DNA from: Polaromonas sp. CG_9.7
GTDB lineage: Bacteria > Pseudomonadota > Gammaproteobacteria > Burkholderiales > Burkholderiaceae_C
Assembly: GCF_015752205.1 (NCBI RefSeq)
Contig: NZ_JADOVG010000001.1
Span: forward strand, 62,001-126,000
Direction of reading: 5' to 3'
DNA: 64,000 nt
Part shown: positions 53,387 to 64,000 of the stretch, piece after piece
Layout of the letters: the number at the start of each line of letters is the position of its first letter
Position numbering within the stretch: the first letter of the stretch is position 1
Made by a program: the position numbers and the translations under genes
Notes under the pieces: generated by a model
Database searches by the model: none
Told to the model about the DNA's origin: nothing
Seen by the model: only the letters and a program-made list of their open reading frames with translations

Positions 53387-53578
53387 GAATAAGGCCGTTT
53401 AGGAAGAAGTGCAAGCAAAAGTAAGTGGAGTATGCCGCAGGGCAGGGCGATCCATGGCCGTGAACCCTGTTGAAAAAGCATGAAAAGGCCTGCTGGCCAA
53501 CCCGCGCAAGCCGGGCTTTCTACAATAGGGCCAGTTCAGTCCCTGTTGCTGGCCGACCCTGGCTGGCGCGAAAGTCTT

Positions 53579-54064
53579 ATGTCCACTTTGCAACCCCCAA
53601 CTGTGTCCACCACGCCCCTCGTGGTCGAGCCAGGCTCCTTCCTGACGCTGCATTACCGAATGGCGGCACCGGGCGGCGCGAGCATCATCAACACCTTCGA
53701 GGGCAAGCCGGCCACGCTCAGCCTGGGCAATGGCGAGTTGTCGCCCGCCATCGAGCAGCGCCTGCTCGGCCTGCCAGAAGGAACGCGCACCACGATGCAA
53801 CTGGCCGCCGGCGAGGCATTCGGCGAGCGCAACCCCGAACTGGTGCAATGGGTGGCGCGCAAGCTGCTAAACGAGTTGGGTGACCCGGATGAACGCTACA
53901 GCGTGGGCGACGTCGTGCAGTTCCCCACGCCTGACGGCATGGGCCAGTACGCCGGCGCCGTGCAGCAGATCAAGGAAGACGGCAATGCCGTGCAGTTTGA
54001 CTTCAACCACCCGCTGGCTGGCCAGCCGGTGGAGTTTGAAGTCCACGTGATCGGCGTGCTGTGA
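53579..54064 (+). CDS. fkpB: FKBP-type peptidyl-prolyl isomerase (SlpA/FkpB)
   Basis: 161-residue SlyD-like isomerase. The core LTLHYRMAAPGGASIINTFE and LSLGNGELSPAIEQRLLGLP is typical, with the inserted IF domain around EAFGERNPELVQWVARKLL. It lacks the His-rich tail of SlyD, which fits FkpB. ATG 53579 is chosen over the open frame to 53480. It overlaps ispH by four bases (GTGA), the usual fkpB-ispH pair in proteobacteria. Confidence 0.9.
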   Translation: MSTLQPPTVSTTPLVVEPGSFLTLHYRMAAPGGASIINTFEGKPATLSLGNGELSPAIEQRLLGLPEGTRTTMQLAAGEAFGERNPELVQWVARKLLNELGDPDERYSVGDVVQFPTPDGMGQYAGAVQQIKEDGNAVQFDFNHPLAGQPVEFEVHVIGVL

Positions 54065-55140
54065 AAAATATCCAGATACCTGTCGCTTCGCCTGCTGTTC
54101 CGTCACGGGAGAACCTTGCTGCGCCCCAGCATGAACCGGCACCGACACCCGCCCCGCAGCTCGAAGAAATCCTGCTGGCCGAGCCGCGCGGTTTTTGCGC
54201 CGGGGTGGACCGCGCGATCGAGATCGTCGAGCGGGCACTGACCAAGTTTGGCGCACCGATCTACGTTCGCCATGAGATCGTGCACAACACCTACGTGGTG
54301 AACGACCTGAAGGTCAAGGGCGCGATTTTCATTGAAGAGCTGTCCGATGTGCCACCCGGCGCCACGCTGGTGTTCAGCGCCCACGGTGTCAGCCGGGCCG
54401 TGCAGGAAGAGGCCAGGGCGCGCGGTTTCCAGATTTTCGACGCCACCTGTCCCTTGGTGACCAAGGTGCATGTCGAGGTCGCCAAGCTCAACAAGGAAGG
54501 CTACGAGTTCATCATGATCGGCCACAAGGGCCACCCCGAGGTCGAAGGCACCATGGGCCAGCTCGACAGCGGCATTCATCTGGTCGAGGACGTGGCTGAC
54601 GTGGCGCGCATCTCGCCGCTGCAGACCGAGCGCCTGGCGGTGGTCACGCAGACCACGCTGAGCGTGGACGACGCCGCCGAAATCAGCGCAGCCATCGTGG
54701 CGCGGTTTCCGCAGGTGCGCAAGCCCAAGCAGCAGGACATTTGCTACGCCACGCAGAACCGGCAGGACGCTGTCAAGCTGCTCAGCCCGCAGGTTGATAT
54801 CCTGATCGTGGTGGGCAGCCCGACCAGCTCGAACAGCAACCGCCTGCGCGAACTGGCCGCCAAGCTGGGCACCGAGGCCTACATGGTCGATGACGCCAGC
54901 GAACTGCAGGAAACCTGGTTTGACGGCAAAAGCCGCGTTGGCCTGACGGCGGGCGCGTCGGCACCCGAAATTTTGGTCAAACAGGTGATTGACCGCATCA
55001 AGGCACTGGGCGCGGTGTCGATTCGCAAGATGGACGGGGTGGAGGAAACCATCAAGTTTCCGCTTCCCAAGGGACTCAAGCTCGACGCGCAGGGCCATCA
55101 GCTGGAACTCGGCGGCAGCCAGCTCCACCAGTTGAGCTGA
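54061..55140 (+). CDS. ispH: 4-hydroxy-3-methylbut-2-enyl diphosphate reductase
   Basis: Last enzyme of the MEP isoprenoid pathway; reduces HMBPP to IPP and DMAPP using a [4Fe-4S] cluster. Ligand cysteines are in RGFCAGVDRAI (Cys46), FDATCPLVTKVH and QDICYATQNRQDAV. The catalytic Glu lies in HPEVEGTMGQ and the family SPTSSNSNRLREL block is intact. The GTG start overlaps the fkpB stop. About 34 extra N-terminal residues rich in Pro/Ala (HEPAPTPAPQLEE) precede the conserved domain, compared with E. coli IspH. Confidence 0.95.
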   Translation: MKNIQIPVASPAVPSRENLAAPQHEPAPTPAPQLEEILLAEPRGFCAGVDRAIEIVERALTKFGAPIYVRHEIVHNTYVVNDLKVKGAIFIEELSDVPPGATLVFSAHGVSRAVQEEARARGFQIFDATCPLVTKVHVEVAKLNKEGYEFIMIGHKGHPEVEGTMGQLDSGIHLVEDVADVARISPLQTERLAVVTQTTLSVDDAAEISAAIVARFPQVRKPKQQDICYATQNRQDAVKLLSPQVDILIVVGSPTSSNSNRLRELAAKLGTEAYMVDDASELQETWFDGKSRVGLTAGASAPEILVKQVIDRIKALGAVSIRKMDGVEETIKFPLPKGLKLDAQGHQLELGGSQLHQLS

Positions 55141-55146
55141 GTGCCG

Positions 55147-57475
<2,329 letters not shown>

Positions 57476-57504
57476 AGCAAGCCAGAAACGGCCATTCAGC
57501 CTGC

Positions 57505-57510
57505 TAGAAT
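57505..57510 (+). promoter_or_regulatory. Possible -10 box for the tRNA-Ser gene
   Basis: TAGAAT lies 18 bp before the mature tRNA 5' end, as expected for a stable-RNA promoter. The -35 region is weak (no clear TTGACA at 16-18 bp), so this is tentative; transcription from serS is the alternative. Confidence 0.35.
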
Positions 57511-57527
57511 TGCCCTCACCACACACT

Positions 57528-57615
57528 GGAGAGGTGGCAGAGTGGCCGAATGTACCTGACTCGAAATCAGGCGTACCGTAAGGTACCGTGGGTTCGAATC
57601 CCACCCTCTCCTCCA
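57528..57615 (+). tRNA. tRNA-Ser (anticodon CGA)
   Basis: Acceptor GGAGAGG pairs with CCTCTCC (57605-57611). The anticodon loop ACTCGAAAT is closed by CTG/CAG-type pairing and gives anticodon CGA for UCG codons. A long variable arm (GTACC...GGTAC) marks a class II tRNA, and GGTTCGAATCC forms the T loop. CCA (57613-57615) is encoded. The base between stem and CCA (position 73) reads T, where bacterial tRNA-Ser usually has G. Confidence 0.95.
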
Positions 57616-57618
57616 ATC

Positions 57619-57651
57619 AAAAGCCCAAGTGATCCTTCACTTGGGCTTTTT
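57619..57651 (+). terminator. Rho-independent terminator after tRNA-Ser
   Basis: AAAAGCCCAAGTGA pairs with TCACTTGGGCTTTT across a 4-base loop and is followed by more T. It lies 3 bp after the tRNA 3' end. Confidence 0.9.
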
Positions 57652-58126
57652 GCTTGGGCGCCTGTATTCTTTCCCAGTTCCAGCCTGCCAGAAAATGCAC
57701 TGGATTGCATGTGTGCGGGGAAGTCGCCATCAATTTTTAGTACGCTTGACCGGTTTTTCGGACATGGCAAGGCAGCGCGTCAGGGTCTTAGCAAAGCAAG
57801 CACAGCTTGTCAAACGATACCGGACGGTGCCGCAAAGGTGATGGAACGGCTATTTGCTCGACAGCGTGGATGCTGAGTTGAACAGTGCAGATAATTTTGT
57901 ATTCAGGGCCATGCAAACGAGGGCCGAATTTCCAAACCCTCTTCGTCGTTGAATGGAGCCGGTCCAGGCACTACAAAATCAATAGCGACTTACGCAAGCG
58001 GAACCTGCGCAAGACCCTCAAAACACTGTCAAACCTTGACTTTGACCAATCAGGTTCAGCGTGACGCAAGAATCGAGTACGACCCATGGCAACCTTCCCC
58101 CATAGGGGAAGGCGCAGGTCAGACTC
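57652..58126. other. Gene-free stretch between tRNA-Ser and maeB
   Basis: About 475 bp without a convincing gene. It contains a degraded dispersed-repeat piece near 57972-58020 (CAAAATCAATAGC) and a short perfect hairpin CCTTCCCC/GGGGAAGG at 58093-58112, just past the 3' end of maeB. The latter may protect the maeB mRNA but has no T-run on the minus strand. Confidence 0.5.
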
Positions 58127-60424
58127 TCAGCGCCCCGCGCCCGCGTTGGCCACTGCCAGCGCCGTCATGTTCAGGATGCGTCGCACGGTGGCCGAGGGCG
58201 TCATGACATGCACCGTGGCGGCGGCGCCCAGCAGGATGGGGCCGACTGTCACGCCTTCACCGCCGGTGACCTTCAGCACGTTGAACAGGATGTTGGCGGC
58301 ATCCAGGTTGGGGCAGACCAGGATATTGGCTTCGCCGGTCAGCGTGGTGTCCATCAGCGCATTTCGGCGAATCGTCTCGGACAGGGCGGCGTCGCCGTGC
58401 ATTTCGCCGTCGCATTCCACATCTGGCGCCATTTTGGCAAACAGCTCGCGGGCGCGCCGCATTTTCAGGGCAGAAGAGCGCTTGGACGAGCCGTAGTTGG
58501 AATGCGACAAGAACGCCACTTTGGGCGGCAGCCCGAAGCGGCGCACTTCATCGGCAGCCATCAGCGCAATGCTGGCGAGCTGCTCGGCGCTCGGGTCTTC
58601 GTTGACGAAAGTGTCGGCGATGAACAGCGTGTGCTTGGGCAGCATCAGCGCATTGACCGTGGCAAAGCCGGGCGCGCCTTCTTTCAGGCCGATGATGTCG
58701 CGGATGTGGTCCAGGTGCACGTCGAAGCGGCCGTGCATGCCGCACAGCATGGCGTCGGCGTCGCCCAGATGAACCATCAGCGCGCCAATGCTGGTGGTCG
58801 AGCGGCGCACGGCGGCCTTGGCGGCTTCGGGGCTGACACCCTCGCGGCCGAGCAGCCGGTGGTAGGCTTCCCAATACTGGCGAAAGCGCGAATCGTCCTC
58901 GGGGTTGACGCATTCCACGTCCTTGCCCAGGCGCATCCGCAGGCCGGCTTTCAGAATGCGTGTCTCGATCACGGCCGGACGGCCGATCAGGATCGGCGTG
59001 GCGATGCCGTCGTCCAGCGCCAGCTGGGCAGCGCGCAGCACGCGCTCGTCCTCGCCCTCTGCAAACGCCACGCGCTTGGCTGACGATGCGCGGGCGGCGC
59101 CGAACACCGGGCGCATCAGCATGCCGGTGGAATACACAAAGCGGCTCAGGCTCTGGCGATAGGCTTCCATGTCCTGAATCGGTCGCGTGGCCACGCCAGA
59201 AGCCTCGGCGGCCTTGGCCACCGCCGGGGCGATGCGCAAGATCAGCCGCGAGTCGAACGGCGTCGGGATCAGGTAGTCGGGGCCAAAGGTCAGTTCCTGG
59301 CCAGCATAGGCCCGGGCCACTTCCTCGCTGATGTCGGCCTTGGCCAGGTTGGCGATTTCGCGCACGCAGGCCAGCTTCATGGCTTCGGTGATCTTGGTCG
59401 CGCCGCAGTCGAGCGCGCCGCGAAAGATGTAGGGAAAGCACAGTACGTTGTTGACCTGGTTCGGGTAGTCCGAGCGGCCGGTGGCGATGATGCAGTCGGG
59501 CCGCACGGCCTTGGCCAGTTCGGGCCGGATTTCAGGCTCCGGGTTGGCGAGCGCCAGAATGATGGGCTTGCTGGCCATGGTCTTGACCATGTCCTGCGTC
59601 AGGACGCCGGCCGCCGAGCAGCCCAAAAACACGTCGGCGCCGTTGACCGCATCGGCCATGCTGCGCTCGGCCCCTAGCTGCGCATAACGAGCTTTGGATT
59701 CGTCAAATCCGCCGGGCCGGCCTTCGTAGATCACGCCCTTGGAGTCGCAGACATAGATGTTCTCGATCCGCACGCCCAGCCCGACCATCACGTCCAGGCA
59801 GGCGAGGGCGGCGGCGCCCGCGCCGGAGACGGCGATGCGCACGTTGCCGATTTCCTTGCCCACCAGCTCCAGCCCGTTGAGCAGCGCAGCCGACGAGATG
59901 ATGGCGGTGCCGTGCTGGTCATCGTGAAACACCGGGATGTTCATGCGCTCGCGCAGCTTTTTCTCGATGTAGAAGCATTCGGGCGCCTTGATGTCTTCGA
60001 GGTTGATGCCGCCCAGCGTCGGCTCCATGGCGGCAATGATCTCGACCAGCTTGTCGGGGTCGTTTTCGGCCAGTTCGATGTCGAACACGTCGATACCGGC
60101 AAACTTCTTGAACAGGCAGCCCTTGCCTTCCATCACCGGCTTGGCGGCCAGCGGGCCAATGTTTCCCAGGCCCAATACGGCGGTGCCATTGGTGATCACG
60201 CCGACCAGGTTGCCACGCGAGGTGAAGTCGTGCGCCAGCGACGGGTCCGCCTGGATGTCCAGGCAGGGATAGGCCACGCCGGGCGAATAGGCCAGCGACA
60301 GGTCGCGCTGGTTGGACAGGGGCTTGGTGGGATTGACCGAAATCTTGCCGCGTGTGGGCAGGCGGTGGTAGTCGCGTGCGGCTTCGCGCAGCGCCATTTC
60401 GGCGGAGGAAAGGGCTTTATCCAT
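58127..60424 (-). CDS. maeB: NADP-dependent malic enzyme with phosphotransacetylase-like domain
   Basis: 765-residue MaeB-type enzyme that decarboxylates malate to pyruvate. The malic domain carries [12 protein letters not shown], the metal-binding [10 protein letters not shown] and the nucleotide loop [21 protein letters not shown]-terminal phosphate acetyltransferase-like domain ([20 protein letters not shown] onward) is usually regulatory and without PTA activity. Start 60424 ([14 protein letters not shown]) has GGAGA upstream; the frame to 60523 is non-conserved. It is divergent from a Bug receptor gene. Confidence 0.95.
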   Translation of the reverse strand: MDKALSSAEMALREAARDYHRLPTRGKISVNPTKPLSNQRDLSLAYSPGVAYPCLDIQADPSLAHDFTSRGNLVGVITNGTAVLGLGNIGPLAAKPVMEGKGCLFKKFAGIDVFDIELAENDPDKLVEIIAAMEPTLGGINLEDIKAPECFYIEKKLRERMNIPVFHDDQHGTAIISSAALLNGLELVGKEIGNVRIAVSGAGAAALACLDVMVGLGVRIENIYVCDSKGVIYEGRPGGFDESKARYAQLGAERSMADAVNGADVFLGCSAAGVLTQDMVKTMASKPIILALANPEPEIRPELAKAVRPDCIIATGRSDYPNQVNNVLCFPYIFRGALDCGATKITEAMKLACVREIANLAKADISEEVARAYAGQELTFGPDYLIPTPFDSRLILRIAPAVAKAAEASGVATRPIQDMEAYRQSLSRFVYSTGMLMRPVFGAARASSAKRVAFAEGEDERVLRAAQLALDDGIATPILIGRPAVIETRILKAGLRMRLGKDVECVNPEDDSRFRQYWEAYHRLLGREGVSPEAAKAAVRRSTTSIGALMVHLGDADAMLCGMHGRFDVHLDHIRDIIGLKEGAPGFATVNALMLPKHTLFIADTFVNEDPSAEQLASIALMAADEVRRFGLPPKVAFLSHSNYGSSKRSSALKMRRARELFAKMAPDVECDGEMHGDAALSETIRRNALMDTTLTGEANILVCPNLDAANILFNVLKVTGGEGVTVGPILLGAAATVHVMTPSATVRRILNMTALAVANAGAGR

Positions 60425-60632
60425 GGTGTCTCCTGACTTTTTGTTGAACACGTGCTGAAAAAGCAAAGGGTACTGCAAATGCGCAAGGTCTCTTGCAGGA
60501 CGGTTGCATGGCGACGGCTCCAAGAGATTTTTTTGCAGCGCAAGCGGGACGGCTGCAGCGTGCGCTGACCCGTCATGCCGTTGTCATCGTCCGAGGCGAC
60601 AATCTGGCTATTCCCCACTTTTTCGCGCAACC

Positions 60633-61649
60633 ATGCCTGTCGATTCAAAAGCCATCCCGCGCCGTCGCCAGGCGCTGACGCTGTCAGCCGCCGCCGTGGT
60701 GGGCCTGTGGATGCCGGCCGCGCTAGCGCAAGGCGTGTCCACGCCGTTGGCGGTGTACCCCGAACGCGCCGTCCGCATCGTCGTGCCTTTTGCCCCCGGC
60801 GCGGGCACCGATGCGATGGCCCGGCTGGTGGCGCAAAAGCTCGGCGAGGTCATGAATGCGACCTTTGTCGTTGACAACCGCGCCGGCGCCTCAGGCGCCA
60901 TCGGCACGCAATACGTCGCGCAGGCGCCGGCCGACGGCTACACGCTGCTGCTGGCCGCATCGCCCTTCACCACCGTGGCCGCGTCGGTGCCCGGCGCGCA
61001 CTACGACCCGCTGCGCCAGTTCATGCCGGTCGGCATGATTGCCACCGGGCCGCTGGTCTGGGCCGCCAACACCGCGCTGCCGGCCAGCAGCATGCAGGAA
61101 CTGATCGCGCTGGCCAGGCGGCAGCCCGGCGTGCTCAATTACGGCTCGGCGGGCGCTGGCGGCGTGAACCACCTGGTGCTCGAACTGCTCAAGGCGCGCA
61201 CCGGCACTTTCATCACGCACATTCCCTACCGGGGTGTGGCGCCGGCGACGATGGACATGATCGGCGGGCAGATCCAGCTGGTCACCGGCACCATTCCGGC
61301 CCTTCTGCCGTTCATAAAAAACGGCAGCATCAAGCCGCTGGCGGTGACCAGCGCCAAACGTTCCAGTGCGCTTCCCGACGTGCCCAGCATGGCCGAGGCC
61401 GGCTTGCCAGGCATCGACGTGGTGAATTACTTTGCGCTCATGGCCCCGGCCGGCACCCCGCCCGCCATCGTCAACAGCCTGAATGCGGCCCTCAACAAGG
61501 TTGTGGCGCTGCCGGAGGTGCTGGCCCGCTTCAAGGCCGATGCCGTCGAAGCCGCACCCGGCTCACCCGCGCTGCTCGGCCACTTCATCGAAGCCGATTA
61601 CCGCGCCTGGCGCAATGTCGTGAAGACGCAGAACCTGAAGATCGAATAG
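60633..61649 (+). CDS. Bug-family periplasmic binding protein (TctC-like), orphan
   Basis: 338-residue receptor. It has an N-terminal export signal with RRRQALTLSAAAVVGLWMP (an RR-x-A-L run that could act as Sec or Tat signal), then YPERAVRIVVPFAPGAGTDA and DNRAGASGAIGTQYVAQAPA, both Bug hallmarks. No TctAB genes adjoin it. Such orphan receptors are very numerous in Burkholderiales, so the ligand cannot be predicted. Start 60633; the frame to 60504 is not conserved. Confidence 0.85.
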   Translation: MPVDSKAIPRRRQALTLSAAAVVGLWMPAALAQGVSTPLAVYPERAVRIVVPFAPGAGTDAMARLVAQKLGEVMNATFVVDNRAGASGAIGTQYVAQAPADGYTLLLAASPFTTVAASVPGAHYDPLRQFMPVGMIATGPLVWAANTALPASSMQELIALARRQPGVLNYGSAGAGGVNHLVLELLKARTGTFITHIPYRGVAPATMDMIGGQIQLVTGTIPALLPFIKNGSIKPLAVTSAKRSSALPDVPSMAEAGLPGIDVVNYFALMAPAGTPPAIVNSLNAALNKVVALPEVLARFKADAVEAAPGSPALLGHFIEADYRAWRNVVKTQNLKIE

Positions 61650-61721
61650 CCCGCGCATCTGCGGGCAAAGGAAAGACTGCAACAGCATCCTTTCAACAAG
61701 CGTCGGTGCGACACCTCCCAC

Positions 61722-61913
61722 CCAGCAGGGGCCGCGGAACTGGCTTTGCCAGGCCGCAGGCGCAGCGCCCCCTCGGGGGGCAGCGAACCACACGCAGTGG
61801 GTAGCGGGGGGGGGGGTGACACTTTCCCCGCCAGCAGGGGCCGCGGAACCGGCTTCGCCGGGCCGCAGGCGCAGCGGCCCCCTCGGGGGGCAGGGAGCTA
61901 CACGAAGTGAGCG
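61722..61913. repeat. Two copies of a ~80 bp GC-rich dispersed repeat
   Basis: Copies at 61722-61801 and 61831-61913 share CCAGCAGGGGCCGCGGAAC, the core GGCCGCAGGCGCAGCG and CCCCTCGGGGGGCAG. On the minus strand the first copy translates as GSLPPEGALRLRPGKA, nearly the sequence inserted in FdhD. They lie in the convergent gap between the Bug receptor and the TonB-like lipoprotein gene. The palindromic cores could form hairpins that stop transcription. Confidence 0.85.
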
Positions 61914-61926
61914 ACCGTGGGGGCGT

Positions 61927-62436
61927 TCAGTCCTGCCCTTCGGTCAGCGTGTCAAGCTGGAACTTGCCGCTTTTGTGCCAAAGCCAGGTGTCGGTATAGA
62001 CCACCTTGCCCAGCCGCACCGGCGCCGGAAACGGCGAGGCCTGCCGGATGGTGCGTTCGATGTCGGCCATCACTTCAGGCGCATGGCGCGGCGCCCGCAG
62101 CCAGTCCAGCCGGGTCACGCGGCCGACCCGGTCGATTTCGACATTGATCACGCCCACGGCGTACAGCAACGGCGGCATCCGGCCCTTGTAGATGCGGTCG
62201 GCATTCAGCCCGTACAGGTGGGTGGCGCCGTCTTCCCGGTAGGCGCGGGGCGATGCCGCCGAGGAATTGCGGGCTGAGCCCCGGTTGCCAGGCACGGGCC
62301 CGACAACACCGGGCGGCTGGACCGGTTCAGAAACGGGGGCAGGCAAAGGCGCCATCTTGCACGCGCTGGCCACCAGCGCGGCAGCGCCTGTCAGCCAACG
62401 GAGCAGCCAGAATCGGCGGAGTTTGGATTCAGACAT
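61927..62436 (-). CDS. Lipoprotein with TonB-C-like domain
   Basis: 169-residue predicted lipoprotein. The signal LRWLTGAAALVASAC gives a lipobox cysteine near residue 26, a Pro-rich spacer follows, and the C-terminal ~90 residues (VINVEIDRVGRVTRLDWLRA, then QASPFPAPVRLGKVVYTDTW) have the pattern of a TonB C-terminal fold. It may sit at the outer membrane periplasmic side; no partner genes adjoin. Start 62436 (MSESKLRRF) chosen. Function unknown. Confidence 0.65.
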   Translation of the reverse strand: MSESKLRRFWLLRWLTGAAALVASACKMAPLPAPVSEPVQPPGVVGPVPGNRGSARNSSAASPRAYREDGATHLYGLNADRIYKGRMPPLLYAVGVINVEIDRVGRVTRLDWLRAPRHAPEVMADIERTIRQASPFPAPVRLGKVVYTDTWLWHKSGKFQLDTLTEGQD

Positions 62437-62951
62437 AGGCAAATTTTGTTAAGGTGATTTGTACGGGCCCTGAGCCGTCCGGGTGCACCATGAACAGTGG
62501 CGGCATCGACCGGGCAACCAGGCATCCGGCCACAAGGACTGAAGCGCACCAAGCCTGTGCCGGCCGCCGAAAGCACGGGGTTTCATCTGCAGGGGTTTCA
62601 TTTCAAGACGGTTTGTTCATGGATTTTCAGCCATTTCGTCCATTGTGCCGAACACTTTTTTGCAGGGCTGACCCGCCCGCCGGCTGCAAGCGCGTGGCGA
62701 CAAGCAGGATGAACGGGCGCAGGTTGGCTGTCCGATGGGCGATTTGTGCGTCATGGGCAAGGCACCCGAAGTGATGGCGGTACAGGTAGCGGCGAAGTTG
62801 TTGCATACGCCAAGCGTGTCGCCGGGCAGGGTGTGAAGACTGTCTGCTATCTAATCAATAGCTGGCTGTGCAATAAGAACGTGCGCAAAGTCACTATTTG
62901 GTCATGAAAAATACATGTATTCGGTATTCCGGCCCTGCCGGTTTTCCGGCA
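62437..62951. other. Gene-free stretch with a dispersed repeat
   Basis: About 515 bp. Open frames here (for example 62454-62774) do not resemble proteins. A copy of the ~60 bp dispersed repeat lies at 62845-62912 (TGCTATCTAATCAATAGC at one end, TTTGGTCATGAAAAA at the other). Nothing else is recognised. Confidence 0.6.
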
Positions 62952-63284
62952 TCAATGCACCGCCGACTTTGAAAACACATTGAGCACCACAACGCCCGCA
63001 ATGATCAGCCCCATGCCCAGCAGGCCAGGCAGGTCGATGGTCTGGCGGTAAATCACGAAGCTGGCAATCGTGATCAGCACGATGCCCAACCCCGCCCAGA
63101 TGGCGTAGGCAATGCCGGTCGGCATGGACCGCAGGGTGATGCTCAGGAAGTAGAAGGCGACGGCGTAACCAGCCACGGCCAGCGCCGAAGTCAGGCCGTG
63201 CGTGAAGCTGTCGCTGGCTTTCAGGGCCGTGGTGGCGACCACCTCGGCAACAATGGCAATGCCCAGGGCAAGATAAGCATTCAT
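62952..63284 (-). CDS. Small multidrug resistance (SMR) family transporter
   Basis: 110-residue inner-membrane protein with four helices. Glu14 in LGIAIVAEVVATTALKASD is the essential proton/substrate residue of EmrE-like exporters. SMPTGIAYAIWAGLGIVLI and GLLGMGLIIAGVVVLNVFSK complete the family pattern. It likely exports cationic compounds or guanidinium-like molecules as a dimer. Start 63284 is chosen by comparison with EmrE (MNxY); 63308 would add eight residues. Confidence 0.9.
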   Translation of the reverse strand: MNAYLALGIAIVAEVVATTALKASDSFTHGLTSALAVAGYAVAFYFLSITLRSMPTGIAYAIWAGLGIVLITIASFVIYRQTIDLPGLLGMGLIIAGVVVLNVFSKSAVH

Positions 63285-63370
63285 GCGCCACGCTTTCAGA
63301 AGGTTCAAAGAGAAACGACAATTTTAGGGGTAGGCTGCGTTGCACAATCCGCTCTGGAGGCAACCATTTC

Positions 63371-64000
63371 ATGACCACACCCTCGTTTCATTCCCTTTCC
63401 GACGTGCAGGCGCAGCCGCGCCGGTTTCTCGACCACCTGTTCCAGGTCGCCGTCACGCGTGCCCTGCCGCTGGCCAACACAGCCCGGTTTTTGCCTGAGC
63501 CGCCCACGTCCGAGAGCGGCGGCCGCACCATCGTGATTGGCGCGGGCAAGGCCGGCGGGGCGATGGCGCAGGCGGTTGAAGCGCATTGGCCGGCGGATGC
63601 GCCGCTCGAAGGCCTGGTCGTGACGCGCTACGACCATGTGCCGCCGCGCCCCGAAGGCCTGGCGCAGCGCATCGAAGTCGTCGAGGCCTCCCATCCGGTG
63701 CCGGATGAAGCCGGACAGGCGGCAGCCGGGCGCATCCTGGCGATGGTTCAAGGTTTGAGTAAAAACGACCTGGTGCTGTGCCTGATCTCGGGCGGCGGCT
63801 CGTCGCTGCTGGCCTTGCCGGCCGAGGGTCTGAGCCTGGAAGAAAAACAGGCTGTCAACAAGGCGCTGCTCAACAGCGGCGCCAACATCAGCGAAATGAA
63901 CTGCGTGCGCAAGCACCTGTCGCGCATCAAGGGCGGACGGCTGGCGGCTGCCTGCGCGCCGGCCAGAGTCGTCACGCTGACCATCAGTGACGTGCCGGGT
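63371..64000 (+). CDS. Glycerate kinase / hydroxypyruvate reductase family (MOFRL), partial
   Basis: The first 210 codons of a gene cut by the window edge. The sequence includes IVIGAGKAGGAMAQAVEAHW, then ASHPVPDEAGQAAAGRIL, CLISGGGSSLLALPAEGL and MNCVRKHLSRIKGGRLAAA. These are hallmarks of type II glycerate 2-kinases (GckA/TtuD, MOFRL family), which phosphorylate D-glycerate from the glycolate or tartrate route. Formerly some were called hydroxypyruvate reductase. It is divergent from the SMR gene. Confidence 0.88.
   Translation, partial: MTTPSFHSLSDVQAQPRRFLDHLFQVAVTRALPLANTARFLPEPPTSESGGRTIVIGAGKAGGAMAQAVEAHWPADAPLEGLVVTRYDHVPPRPEGLAQRIEVVEASHPVPDEAGQAAAGRILAMVQGLSKNDLVLCLISGGGSSLLALPAEGLSLEEKQAVNKALLNSGANISEMNCVRKHLSRIKGGRLAAACAPARVVTLTISDVPG

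Noticed and set aside
62454-62774. 106-codon plus-strand frame in the 62.4-62.9 kb gap
   Set aside because: No ribosome site, no homology-like pattern, and Arg/Ala/Gly-rich composition typical of random frames in this genome.

Overview
The window looks like a chromosomal segment of a high-GC betaproteobacterium of the Comamonadaceae, most like Polaromonas or Rhodoferax. This rests on gene content and order (DUF3460-scpA, fkpB-ispH, the fdh cluster with DUF3305/DUF3306) and on many copies of a ~60 bp dispersed element whose cores read AGCTAT...ATAGC, an arrangement I associate with this family. No rRNA, phage, transposase, CRISPR or plasmid genes were seen. There is one tRNA-Ser.

Layout. 1-750: a ~610 bp inverted repeat and a CCCCAAAG tandem tract. 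0.75-6.2 kb: nadB, scpA and DUF3460 (minus), a BamE-like lipoprotein (plus) and a SulP transporter (minus). 6.4-12 kb: a Cys-rich DUF326 copper-storage-type protein, a few gene remnants, a giant DUF748/AsmA-like protein and a small lipoprotein. 12-18 kb: metG, apbC/mrp, a BLUF blue-light sensor, a PRISE-type reductase, then an intergenic mosaic of degenerate fragments resembling apbC, the BLUF gene and the formate dehydrogenase gene of this same window. 18-26.6 kb: a sulfolactate module (suyAB, tripartite tricarboxylate-type transporter, slcC, comC, a GntR/UTRA regulator) and two tandem Lin0512-family genes. 26.8-31.5 kb: a two-gene NAD-linked formate dehydrogenase with a fused NuoE-NuoF-like subunit. 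32.1-35.5 kb: a secreted pair, a HAF-repeat protein and a galactose-oxidase-like copper-radical oxidase with three nearly identical C-terminal binding modules. 36.1-48.1 kb: an NlpC/P60 lipoprotein, then the membrane/periplasmic formate dehydrogenase operon with accessory genes and fdhD. 48.2-64 kb: housekeeping and transport genes (FtsX-like permease, truncated haemoglobin, DUF1059, Smr, radC, fkpB-ispH, a PLP dehydratase, serS, tRNA-Ser, maeB, a Bug binding protein, an SMR transporter and a partial glycerate kinase).

How the genes work together. The sulfolactate genes form a complete route: uptake by the three-component transporter, (S)-sulfolactate to sulfopyruvate (SlcC), reduction to (R)-sulfolactate (ComC), and SuyAB cleavage to pyruvate plus sulfite. 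Formate can be oxidised in the cytoplasm to NADH (Fdh1AB) or at the periplasmic face to the quinone pool (Fdh3ABC). FdhD and the TorD-like chaperone would mature one or both enzymes.

Most unusual features: an in-frame four-copy 33-residue repeat that splits FdhD and is derived from a dispersed intergenic element also present near 61.8 kb; a copy of the other dispersed repeat translated as the inter-domain linker of Fdh1B; and the mosaic of locally matching gene fragments at 17.6-18.0 kb. All calls come from reading the sequence and remembered family features; no searches were run.
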